DNA of 31,029 nucleotides, from assembly GCA_005777415.1 (NCBI GenBank), contig SXMI01000307.1, positions 1-31,029 on the forward strand, in the 5' to 3' direction. The stretch is from Actinomycetota bacterium (GTDB taxonomy: Bacteria > Actinomycetota > Acidimicrobiia > Acidimicrobiales > Microtrichaceae). A program made the translations under genes and the position numbers. The notes beneath the pieces were generated by a model. The model saw only the letters and a list, made by a program, of their open reading frames with translations, did not search any database and had not been told where the DNA came from. Numbering within the stretch: position 1 is the first letter of the stretch; each line of letters begins with the position of its first letter. Below, piece by piece: positions 15,991-23,070 of the stretch.

Positions 15991-17814
15991 TCAGTCGAGC
16001 TCGAGTTCCGGCATGGGGCCCGTCCACTCGGGCTGTTCGCTGCGCTGCAGGATGCAGTCCTCGAGAACGAGCACATCCATCTCGGTGGTCATGAAGCACC
16101 GGTACGCGTCCTCCGGGGTGTGGACGATCGGCTCACCCCGGACGTTGAAGGACGTGTTCACCACCACGGGACACCCGGTCAGGTCGTGGAAGGCGCTGAT
16201 GAGCCGGTGGAACGCCGGCGCCCGGTCGGAATCGACGGTCTGGACGCGGGCCGAGCCGTCGACATGGGTCACCGCCGGGATCTCGGACCGGATGGCGGCG
16301 AGCTGCTCGAAGATCGAGGCGTCCTCGCCGACCTCCTCGGCGTCGTCGCGACGGGATGCCGCCACCGGTGCGGTGAACAGCATGTAGGGCGACTCCTGGG
16401 ACAGCTCGAACCACTCGTGCGCGTGCTCGGCGAGCACCGCCGGCGCGAACGGGCGGAACGACTCTCGCTGCTTGATCTTCACGTTGAGGACCCGCTGCAT
16501 CTCGGGATCCCGCGGGTCGGCGAGGATCGACCGGTTGCCCAGCGCTCGAGGACCGAACTCCATGCGTCCCTGGAACATCCCGACGACGTTGCCGCTGACG
16601 AGCAGGTCGGCGATGCGTGCCGCTCGTTCGTCCGGTTCGGTGATCCGCTGGTGGGGTCGGCCCTGTCGGTCGAGCTCGGCGCTGATCTCGTCGGCGTCGA
16701 AGGACGGCCCCAGCAGCGCGCCCTGCATGCCATCGCGCCCGTCGGTGACCCGGGGCTGTTCCAGCACCTCGTGCCAGGCCCACAGTGCAGCACCCAGTGC
16801 GCTGCCCGCATCGCCCGCCGCCGGTTGGACCCAGATCCGGTCGAACGGACCCTCGGCGAGCAGACGGGAGTTGGCGACGCAGTTGAGCGCCACGCCGCCC
16901 GCCATGACCAGGTCCCGTTCGCCGGTCAGGTCGTGCACGTGCGCAGCCATCCGCAGGACCACCTCCTCGAGCACCTCCTGGATCGATCGGGCCAGGTCGC
17001 ACTCCCGCTGGGTGATGGCCGACTCCGGTCGTCGTGGCGGACCACCGAAGAGGTGGTCGAAGCGCCGGCTCGTCATCTTCGTGCCGGCGAGGAAATCGAA
17101 GTACCGCATGTCGAGGGTGAACGACCCCTCGGGGGTGACGTCGAGGAGATGCTCCCGGATCGCATCGGCGAACCGGGGGCGGCCGTACGGGGCGAGGCCC
17201 ATCAACTTGTACTCGCCGGAGTTCACCTTGAACCCGGCGTGGTAGGTGAAGGCCGAGTAGAGGAGCCCGAGCGAGTTCGGGAACCGGATCTCCTCGAGCA
17301 ACTCGAGCCGTCGACCCGTGCCGCAGCCGATCGAGCTCGTCGCCCACTCACCGACGCCGTCGACGGTCAGGACCGCGGCGCGGTCGAAGGGCGACGGGAA
17401 GAACGCAGCGGCCGCGTGGCTCGTGTGGTGATCGGCGAACAGGATCGGCTCGGGGACGTCGTAGCCCAGGTTCCGCAGGCCCTTCTCGATCTCGTAGGGC
17501 GTCCAGAGCTTGCGGTTGACCCACTCCGACACCGCCGCGTTGACGCTGCGGAGTCCCTTGGTCCCGGCGGCGGCGTACGACCGCAGGATCCTCGAGAACG
17601 TGCTCAGCGGCTTGTCGTAGTAGACGACGGCGTCCAGGCCGTCGTATGCCACCCCGGCGTGGTGGAGGCACCAGTCGATGGCGTTGGTGGGGAAGCTCGG
17701 ATCGTGCTTCCGGCGGGTGAACCGCTCCTCCTGGGCGGCCGCCACCACGACCCCGTCGGACACCACCGCGGCGGCCGAGTCGTGGTAGAGGGCGCTGATG
17801 CCCAGAACGTTCAC
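15991..17814 (-). CDS. Carbamoyltransferase, NodU/CmcH/TobZ family
   Basis: A 607-residue protein matching the family's length. The N-terminal Kae1-like domain starts MNVLGISALYHDSAAAVV and holds DHHTSHAAAAFFPSPF (metal-binding histidines), LTVDGVGEWA, MAGGVALNCVANSRLL and QPAAGDAGSALGAAL. The C-terminal YrdC-like part has EFGPRALGNRSILADPR, IKQRESFRPFAPAVL and VVVNTSFNVRGEPIV. These enzymes make carbamoyl-AMP from carbamoyl phosphate and ATP and transfer the carbamoyl group to a hydroxyl, usually on a sugar. Here it should O-carbamoylate a glycan residue (inference from neighbours). GTG 17814 lies six bases after a TATCCT -10, giving a leaderless mRNA; the upstream open frame is only the mirror of the divergent SGNH gene. 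No Shine-Dalgarno is visible. Confidence 0.93.
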   Translation of the reverse strand: MNVLGISALYHDSAAAVVSDGVVVAAAQEERFTRRKHDPSFPTNAIDWCLHHAGVAYDGLDAVVYYDKPLSTFSRILRSYAAAGTKGLRSVNAAVSEWVNRKLWTPYEIEKGLRNLGYDVPEPILFADHHTSHAAAAFFPSPFDRAAVLTVDGVGEWATSSIGCGTGRRLELLEEIRFPNSLGLLYSAFTYHAGFKVNSGEYKLMGLAPYGRPRFADAIREHLLDVTPEGSFTLDMRYFDFLAGTKMTSRRFDHLFGGPPRRPESAITQRECDLARSIQEVLEEVVLRMAAHVHDLTGERDLVMAGGVALNCVANSRLLAEGPFDRIWVQPAAGDAGSALGAALWAWHEVLEQPRVTDGRDGMQGALLGPSFDADEISAELDRQGRPHQRITEPDERAARIADLLVSGNVVGMFQGRMEFGPRALGNRSILADPRDPEMQRVLNVKIKQRESFRPFAPAVLAEHAHEWFELSQESPYMLFTAPVAASRRDDAEEVGEDASIFEQLAAIRSEIPAVTHVDGSARVQTVDSDRAPAFHRLISAFHDLTGCPVVVNTSFNVRGEPIVHTPEDAYRCFMTTEMDVLVLEDCILQRSEQPEWTGPMPELELD

Positions 17815-17819
17815 CTTGG

Positions 17820-17825
17820 TAGGAT
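17820..17825 (+). promoter_or_regulatory. Putative -10 TAGGAT of the SGNH gene, part of a bidirectional element
   Basis: TAGGAT fits TANNNT on the plus strand and overlaps the minus-strand -10 by five bases in the heptamer TAGGATA. Transcription would start near 17832-17834, at or just before GTG 17834/17836. No -35 is obvious. Confidence 0.45.
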
Positions 17826-17826
17826 A
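17821..17826 (-). promoter_or_regulatory. Putative leaderless promoter (-10 TATCCT) of the carbamoyltransferase gene
   Basis: On the minus strand TATCCT is followed by six bases (ACCAAG) and the GTG start at 17814. This spacing is the classic leaderless arrangement. It shares five bases with the opposing plus-strand -10. Confidence 0.55.
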
Positions 17827-17851
17827 GAAGCGGGTGTGGCGGAACTCACCC

Positions 17852-17921
17852 GTGTCGGGGCGTCGGTGTCGGGGCGTCGGTGTTGGGGCATCGGTGTTGG
17901 GGTGTCGGCGTTGGGGTGTCG
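17852..17921 (+). repeat. Five tandem 14-bp repeats (GTGTCGGGGCGTCG type)
   Basis: Five head-to-tail units of exactly 14 bases: the first two are identical GTGTCGGGGCGTCG, the next three diverge at two to four positions (T for C at position 5, and CA, TG or CG variants around positions 2 and 10-11). Each unit has a GGGG run, with runs at 17857, 17871, 17885, 17899 and 17913. The array lies between the divergent promoter and the GGAG/GTG start at 17941. Because 14 is not a multiple of three, copy-number change would shift the frame from any start upstream of it. It is not a CRISPR: there are no spacers. Confidence 0.9.
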
Positions 17922-17931
17922 GTCGAGACGT

Positions 17932-17935
17932 GGAG
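17932..17935 (+). promoter_or_regulatory. Ribosome binding site GGAG that favours the GTG 17941 start of the SGNH gene
   Basis: GGAG is five bases before GTG 17941 and directly after the 14-bp repeat array. The upstream GTG candidates at 17834 and 17836 have no Shine-Dalgarno and would have to be read leaderless. Confidence 0.5.
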
Positions 17936-17940
17936 TGCGG

Positions 17941-19944
17941 GTGGCGCACGCAGCAGCAGGCGGAGGGTGGCGTCGGTGGATCCCGGTCGGCGCGCCCCTC
18001 GTCATCGCCGTCGTGTTCGCCCTGCTGGGCCATCCGACCCGGGCCTGGGTGCTGGTCGGCCTCGCTGCGGTCGTGTTCGTCCTGGTGCTGGCCGGCGTGC
18101 CAGTGGAGCGCTACGTCGAGCGGGCGGCATCCCGGATCGCCCATTGGCTCGGCGTGGTGCTCGGCACGGGGGTGGGACTGCTCCTCGTGGCGGCGGGCGG
18201 TCTGTTCCGGCTCGTCGGTGGTGACCCGCTCACCCCGCGACGTGACCGGGGTGCCGGGTGGCGACCGGCGCCGGGTCGGGAGGACGGGGTGCAGCTGGCG
18301 TCGTCCACCTTCGGTCTCGAGGGCGCTCGAGGTGGTTCGGCCAGCGAGCGGTCGTGGAGGACGGTCGCCCGTGCGGGCGTGTTCGCCGTCGGCACCCTGG
18401 CCGTGCTGGTGCTCGTCGATCTGGGTATCGGCCTGACCTGGGAGCGGTTGACCGGCGCCGGTGCGCCACTCGAGTCCGTGCAGACGCGCATGAACTTCAC
18501 CGGGAACCAGGACACGGTGGCCGACGTCCGGGCCGACCTGCCGGCCATGGCCGCGTCGCCCTGGGCCGACGCCTACTTCCGTGAGATCCAGCGCACGCCC
18601 TACGGGTACTGGCCCTTCACGGAGTCCAAGCCGCTCGGCTTCGAGGGGGAGTACGTGAACCTGGAGGGCTGGACCCGGCGGACCTACGCGCCTGCCGACC
18701 TCCCCGCCGACGCCCCGGTCGTCTGGATGTTCGGTGGTTCCACGACCTGGGGTGAGGGTCAGCGGGACGAGTACACGATCGCCTCGTACCTGGCTCGCAT
18801 CGCCGAGGAGCAGGGCACGCCGATCCGCGTGGTGAACTACGGCCAGCGCGGGTGGACCCACTTCCAGGAGATGATCCTCTTCGAGCAGCTGCTCGCGGCC
18901 GAGCCGCCGCCCGACGTGGCGATCTTCTACGACGGCGCCAACGAGATCAACGCCCAGACCCTCGGGGCCAAGGGTGTCCCGACCCACACGCTGACGGACC
19001 AGTACGCCCGGATCCTCACCGGGAGCGGCGTCCAGGGATCCGACGAGGACGGCCGGTCGGTCCCGCCGTCCGCGGCGGCCACCGCGTGGACGGCCTACGC
19101 CGGCCATTCGGCCACGGGCAAGCTCCTGCGCTGGCTGCGCAGCGGGCTCGACCAGCCCGCCGGGGCCTCGACACTCCAGGACGACAGTGGCGGTACCAGC
19201 GGCTCGGAGGGTGAGGACGTCGGGACCTACTACGAGAAGTCGGTCGCGGACGCCGTCCGGGCGGTGGACGTCTACGAACGGGGTCGACGGGTGACCGAGT
19301 TCCTCGCCGACCAGGCGGGGGTCCGGACGATCTTCTTCTGGCAGCCCCAGATGGCCGGGCCGGCCGAGATCTGGGCGAACGACAACGTCTCGGAGCCGAC
19401 GATCGACATCAGTGACGCGCTCGACGACCGGCAGGACGTCTACATCGACGGCGGGCACACCAACGAGGAAGGCGCGGCGATCGTCGCCGAGCGCATCTGG
19501 GTCGACCTCTCACCTGCGCTCGCCGCCGCCGGTCGTCCGATCCGCGAGCGGCCCGTCCGAGAGGAGCCCGCCGCGCCGACGACCGGGGCGTCGATCGCCG
19601 CTGCGGAGGCCTCCTTCGCAGAGATCGCCGACAACCCTTGCGCACTGGGCGCCTGGTCGTCGCAGCTCGGCGTGCTCCGGGCGGCCGACGCCGGTGAGGC
19701 CGCACGGATCGGTGACCTCGCCCAGCGGTTCTTCGACGTCCTCGCCGCCTCCCTGCCCGCCGATGCAGCTCGCGAGCGCGCCGTGCTGGAGCGTGGAGCT
19801 GCGGTCGTTCGCGACCAGGCCGCCTCGGGGTCGATCGACCCGTCGTCGCCGTTGGTTCTCCAGCTCCCCCTCGCCGTGGACCCCGAGTTCGTCCCGGTGA
19901 TCCAGACGGCGCTGTCCACGATCGCCGATCGTCCCGGCTGCTGA
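17941..19944 (+). CDS. Membrane-anchored SGNH/GDSL-like hydrolase or acyl/acetyltransferase
   Basis: A 667-residue protein from GTG 17941. Two or three membrane segments occupy residues 12-90 (IPVGAPLVIAVVFALLG, WVLVGLAAVVFVLVL, LGVVLGTGVGLLLVAAGGLF), a linker carries another at about 145-165 (AGVFAVGTLAVLVLVDLGIGL), and the rest should be outside the membrane. The SGNH blocks are VVWMFGGSTTWGEGQ (nucleophile about Ser267), NYGQRGWTHFQE, IFYDGANEIN, and D503-x2-H506 in IDGGHTNEEG. Such domains add or remove acetyl groups on surface glycans; direction cannot be told. The C-terminal 150 residues or so are Ala-rich, with no family I recognise. In other genomes genes of this type sit beside carbamoyltransferases. 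GTG 17836 upstream of the repeats is in frame and would add 35 residues. The open frame before that is the carbamoyltransferase mirror. It ends four bases before the convergent methyltransferase. Confidence 0.8.
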   Translation: MAHAAAGGGWRRWIPVGAPLVIAVVFALLGHPTRAWVLVGLAAVVFVLVLAGVPVERYVERAASRIAHWLGVVLGTGVGLLLVAAGGLFRLVGGDPLTPRRDRGAGWRPAPGREDGVQLASSTFGLEGARGGSASERSWRTVARAGVFAVGTLAVLVLVDLGIGLTWERLTGAGAPLESVQTRMNFTGNQDTVADVRADLPAMAASPWADAYFREIQRTPYGYWPFTESKPLGFEGEYVNLEGWTRRTYAPADLPADAPVVWMFGGSTTWGEGQRDEYTIASYLARIAEEQGTPIRVVNYGQRGWTHFQEMILFEQLLAAEPPPDVAIFYDGANEINAQTLGAKGVPTHTLTDQYARILTGSGVQGSDEDGRSVPPSAAATAWTAYAGHSATGKLLRWLRSGLDQPAGASTLQDDSGGTSGSEGEDVGTYYEKSVADAVRAVDVYERGRRVTEFLADQAGVRTIFFWQPQMAGPAEIWANDNVSEPTIDISDALDDRQDVYIDGGHTNEEGAAIVAERIWVDLSPALAAAGRPIRERPVREEPAAPTTGASIAAAEASFAEIADNPCALGAWSSQLGVLRAADAGEAARIGDLAQRFFDVLAASLPADAARERAVLERGAAVVRDQAASGSIDPSSPLVLQLPLAVDPEFVPVIQTALSTIADRPGC

Positions 19945-19948
19945 TCGG

Positions 19949-20962
19949 CTAACGACCCGGTCGGTCGTCCGCAGCCAGCCGGTTGGCGAGCTCGGGGAGC
20001 GCCACGTCGACGAGTTCGCTGTCGATCCGAGAGGCCGCCAGTTCCCGCACGCAGATCCGGCTGGCCACGTCGAGGTCGCCATGGAGGGTGTGCAGTTGCA
20101 CGAGCGCGGCCCGCACGTTCGGCCGACGGTCCGGGTCGACGAGCGACGCCGCCCAGTCGAAGGCGGCCTCGATCTCGTCGTCGGGGTAGTCGTCGATGCT
20201 GGTCGGCTCCAGGGCGGCACCGGGGAGCGGCCGGGTGAGCTCGAAGGCGAAGGATCCGGCGTTCGGCACCTGCTCCAGTTCGCGGAAGTGGCTCCGCCAA
20301 CGGTGGTGCCACAGGTGGATCCACGGCGTGCAGGCGTGCGCCCAGTCCTGTTCCACCACCACCGAGCCGACGTCGAGCGCGGCGTGGAACGTGGTCACGA
20401 GGTGGTTCCAGATCTCCCAGGTCTTGGCGACGTCGACGAACAGGAACTCGATCGGGGCCGCACGGTCCCAGGTCGCGTCGAGGACGTCGCCCTGATGGGT
20501 GCGGACCCGGTTCCCGCGGCCCCCCAGTCGGGCCCGGTAGAGGGCCAGGAAGTCGTCGCCGTCGCCGAACCGCCCCTCGAGGGGCAGGCCGGCGGTGCGC
20601 ACCTCGATGTCGTCGAAGACGAACAGGTCGTAGGCGTCCACGACGACGTCTGCTGCGGCAGGGTTCCGGTCCGATCCCCGGAGGATCCCGATCGTGACGT
20701 CGCCGAGCCACGGTCCGAGCTCGACCACGGCACCGGTACCCCGGAGCCGCGTCGCTGCGTGGCGGGTCACCCACGCCACCTCCCAGGGTGAGCAGATGTC
20801 GACCAGCGCCAGCGGATCGGTGAACCAGGTCCGCGGGAACCATCGCAGGAGTGGCCGACCCCCGGAAGCCAGCTCCCAGCGGAACCGCCGGAGGCGCGAC
20901 CGGACTCCGTAGAGCCGTTGACGTACGGACAGCCCCGGGACTGGGTCGGCAGCGGCGCTCAC
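19949..20962 (-). CDS. SAM-dependent methyltransferase (class I, Rossmann fold)
   Basis: A 337-residue protein. Motif I VVELGPWLGDVTIG is at residues 79-92. Further on are DAYDLFVFDD, GDVLDATW (acidic motif) and PIEFLFVDVAKTWEIWNHLVTTF..GSVVVEQDW, reminiscent of the TylF/Methyltransf_24 group that methylates sugar hydroxyls with a metal-bound substrate. The last 75 residues look like a helical repeat-type tail (RAALVQLHTLHGDLDVASRICVREL). Start GTG 20962 lies 23 bases after the stop of the small DUF5989 gene. The frame is open far upstream, but that is the mirror of radical SAM copy 3. It is presumably cotranscribed from the TACCAT promoter at 21163-21168. Sugar O-methylation in the same glycan is the likely role (inference). 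Confidence 0.82.
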   Translation of the reverse strand: MSAAADPVPGLSVRQRLYGVRSRLRRFRWELASGGRPLLRWFPRTWFTDPLALVDICSPWEVAWVTRHAATRLRGTGAVVELGPWLGDVTIGILRGSDRNPAAADVVVDAYDLFVFDDIEVRTAGLPLEGRFGDGDDFLALYRARLGGRGNRVRTHQGDVLDATWDRAAPIEFLFVDVAKTWEIWNHLVTTFHAALDVGSVVVEQDWAHACTPWIHLWHHRWRSHFRELEQVPNAGSFAFELTRPLPGAALEPTSIDDYPDDEIEAAFDWAASLVDPDRRPNVRAALVQLHTLHGDLDVASRICVRELAASRIDSELVDVALPELANRLAADDRPGR

Positions 20963-20985
20963 GAGGTCACGTTCGATGTGCGGGT

Positions 20986-21156
20986 TCAGAACAGCGTGTA
21001 GACGGCGACCGGGACGGCGGCTTGGGTGGTGGTGACCGCCAGTGCGATGAGCCCGAGCAGGACCATCATCGGGAGGAACCACCAGATCCGGTTGACCACC
21101 GAGTAGCGGGCGACGTCCCGGGACAGCCGCCAGAGGTGCTTCAGTCGCAGCCGCAC
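20986..21156 (-). CDS. Small DUF5989-type membrane protein (56 residues)
   Basis: The minus-strand frame from GTG 21156 to TGA 20986 encodes a basic start (RLRLKHLWRLSRDV), then IWWFLPMMVLLGLIALAV as a single membrane helix, and a short tail ending VAVYTLF. Basic helix, W-W before the helix and the aromatic-T/A-L-F end are the marks of the DUF5989 family as I remember it: small proteins found next to carbamoyltransferases and SGNH proteins, including a small ORF beside the carbamoyltransferase of saxitoxin clusters. Function is unknown; a membrane adaptor for glycan-modifying enzymes is plausible. Here it is placed with the methyltransferase rather than directly beside the carbamoyltransferase. 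The start is six bases after a TACCAT -10, so it is probably leaderless; an overlapping ATG in another frame stops after seven codons. Confidence 0.78.
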   Translation of the reverse strand: MRLRLKHLWRLSRDVARYSVVNRIWWFLPMMVLLGLIALAVTTTQAAVPVAVYTLF

Positions 21157-21162
21157 GTGCCC

Positions 21163-21168
21163 ATGGTA
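21163..21168 (-). promoter_or_regulatory. Putative leaderless promoter (TACCAT) of the DUF5989-methyltransferase unit
   Basis: On the minus strand GGTACCAT is followed by GGGCAC and GTG 21156. The upstream GGGGTCGCCC matches the promoter at 12872-12889 almost base for base. It lies in the 45-base gap after radical SAM copy 3. Confidence 0.55.
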
Positions 21169-21201
21169 CCGGGCGACCCCGCCGGGCGTCCCGGGTGCAG
21201 C

Positions 21202-23070
21202 TCAGTCCGGTGATGGCAGCAGCCCGACGGCCACGGTGACGACGTCGCTGCGGTCCACCATGACCCGGAGCCGCCGCGTCGTCCCGTCGGCGGAGCGGAG
21301 GTCGAGCGTGCTGTCGGCCTCGCGGCCGCTGGGGCCCGGGCCCAGGTCGGCCTGCTCCACGACCGAGGTGAGGCGTTCGAGGATCTGCTCGGTCCGTCGG
21401 CCCAGCAGGTCCGCGCCCTCCAGTCCGAGCACCCGCCGGGTGTCGCCGTCCACGGCGGTCACCTCCTCGGATGTGTCGCAGGTGAAGATCACGACGCCAC
21501 CGGGCGCACTGGTCCGGACCAGCTCGGCCCAGGGGTCGTCGGGGAGGGGTGGCGGTCCCGGGGGGTTCCGGACGGCGACCAGAACGGTGCGTCCGTCGAC
21601 GGCGTCGTCCCAGGCCAGACGGACCTCGGTCGATGCCGCGGTGGCCGGTCCCAGGATCACGTCGTGCAGCAGGTCCGAGTCCGGCGTCCTTCGCACCGGG
21701 GCGTCGTCGAGTCCGGCGGCGAGTCGATCGACCAACGCCTCCGGAGCAGTCGAGTCGAGCGCCCCGAACTCCTCGAGCAGTGCTGCGTGGAGCCCCTCGA
21801 TCCGGGGAGTCGGAGCGGCGACGGTGAAGCGGACCTCGGTGGGTGGTTCGCCCTCGACCCACTCGGCGAGCACGGCCGCAGCCCGGTCGGCCCACGGGGT
21901 CGACCGCACCGATGCGTCCCCCCACGGCGAGATCTGCACCGCCTGGCCCCGTTCGAGAGTGACCAGCCGGTGTCGGAGTGCGTCGAGCTGTCCGTCCCAC
22001 ACGTACCGCAACCGGTCGAGCGACCCGGCCACCGGGTCCGCCTCCAGCTGCGCGATGACCGACCGCAGTCCGTCGGCGGGGAGCTGGAAGAGGCTGAGCT
22101 CCGCCGGGAACAGCACCTCGTTGATGCCGACCCAGAACCCGCGGCGTTCTGCGAAGGCCAGGAACGATGCGAACTCGTGCGCGTTCTGCCGGACGAGACA
22201 GTGGGCGAGGGTCACCATGGTGCCGTTGCGTCCGGCGTGCTCCTCGAAGTGCTCCAGGTTCCGCATCACCAGCTCGAAGTCCGACCCGACCCGGATCGAC
22301 TCGTAGGTGGCCGCCGTGATGCCGTCCAGCGACAGCACGAACGACATGGGGACCCGCTCGCAGATCCGCTCGATCCGGGGCGTCCACTGGGTGCCGTTCG
22401 TGGTCACCGCCACCTCGGGTGGGTCGTCGAGCTCGGCGATCATCGACAGGACCCGCAGGGGTTCCTTCCCGAGGAACGGCTCGCCGCCGAGGAAGTTCGC
22501 CTTGTGGAGGTGCGGCAGGAACTCCGCCAGCTGCTCGAAGAACGTCTCGCCGTACACCTCGGGGAGCGGCGGTCGACCCTCCCGGTGGGTCCGGATGGAC
22601 GATGACCAGTCGCCGTTGCACATCACGCACTGCAGGTTGCAGGCGTTGGTCATGGAGAACTCCATCTGGACCGGCCACTCGGGTCGCTCGCTGCGCACCT
22701 CGTGCTGGTCGAAGACGCGGGCGAAGACGATCGCGTCGTCGCCCTGGTCGACCTGCCACTGGCAGAAGCCGCAGCCGACCGAGTAGTCGTCGACGCGGAG
22801 CGCATCACGGAGTCGACGGGCGCTGGTGCCGTCCCAGATCTCCCGGATGGTCGACCGGGTCACGTTGCCCATGGGCGCCTCGGTGTTCTGGCAGCACGCG
22901 CGGACGTCGCCGAACTGGTCGAAGTACATGGAGGTGTGCGCGGCGTAGCAGGCGGCGTGGAACGGCTTGGTCGGCGGCCCGTCCGGCTTGGTGGTCGACG
23001 AGATCGTCGATCGCCGGCTCCGTCCCGTGAGGCTCCGGATGGCCGCTCTGACGGAGCGACGAGCGCTCAC
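21202..23070 (-). CDS. Radical SAM protein with N-terminal Twitch-type auxiliary cluster and PAS-like C-terminus (copy 3)
   Basis: A 622-residue protein, the longest of the three paralogs. Auxiliary cysteines C41-x17-C59 C60 and C100-x2-C103 precede the radical SAM triad C144, C148, C151 (CNLQCVMC), LGGEPFLGK and VTTNGTQW. After the barrel comes a region of about 240 residues unlike copies 1 and 2, then a clearer PAS-like domain at about 505-610 (GGVVIFTCDTSEEVTAVDGD, RVLGLEGADLLGR, TLDLRSADGTTRRL). GTG 23070 overlaps the stop of the UbiA-glycosyltransferase gene by four bases (GTGA), so it is the last gene of the AsnB2/UbiA-GT/rSAM operon. This coupling suggests that it acts on the product of the fusion protein (inference). 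Substrate unknown. Confidence 0.88.
   Translation of the reverse strand: MSARRSVRAAIRSLTGRSRRSTISSTTKPDGPPTKPFHAACYAAHTSMYFDQFGDVRACCQNTEAPMGNVTRSTIREIWDGTSARRLRDALRVDDYSVGCGFCQWQVDQGDDAIVFARVFDQHEVRSERPEWPVQMEFSMTNACNLQCVMCNGDWSSSIRTHREGRPPLPEVYGETFFEQLAEFLPHLHKANFLGGEPFLGKEPLRVLSMIAELDDPPEVAVTTNGTQWTPRIERICERVPMSFVLSLDGITAATYESIRVGSDFELVMRNLEHFEEHAGRNGTMVTLAHCLVRQNAHEFASFLAFAERRGFWVGINEVLFPAELSLFQLPADGLRSVIAQLEADPVAGSLDRLRYVWDGQLDALRHRLVTLERGQAVQISPWGDASVRSTPWADRAAAVLAEWVEGEPPTEVRFTVAAPTPRIEGLHAALLEEFGALDSTAPEALVDRLAAGLDDAPVRRTPDSDLLHDVILGPATAASTEVRLAWDDAVDGRTVLVAVRNPPGPPPLPDDPWAELVRTSAPGGVVIFTCDTSEEVTAVDGDTRRVLGLEGADLLGRRTEQILERLTSVVEQADLGPGPSGREADSTLDLRSADGTTRRLRVMVDRSDVVTVAVGLLPSPD

Noticed and set aside
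15502..17835. Upstream open extension of the SGNH gene
   Set aside because: It lies opposite the carbamoyltransferase and radical SAM 2 genes and has no family similarity.
17852..17921. CRISPR array
   Set aside because: The units are 14 bases, directly adjacent, with no spacers and no cas genes nearby.
17834..18436. 200-codon frame from GTG 17834
   Set aside because: It is out of frame with the SGNH protein and becomes Arg/Ser/Trp-rich after the repeats. With the present copy number it is a shadow, although its start matters for the phase-variation idea.
17815..19458. Upstream open extension of the carbamoyltransferase gene
   Set aside because: It is antisense to the SGNH gene. The family N-terminus begins exactly at GTG 17814.
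20963..22759. Upstream open extension of the methyltransferase gene (about 600 codons)
   Set aside because: It is a shadow of the DUF5989 and radical SAM 3 genes on the same strand in another frame. GTG 20962 gives a normal-length methyltransferase.
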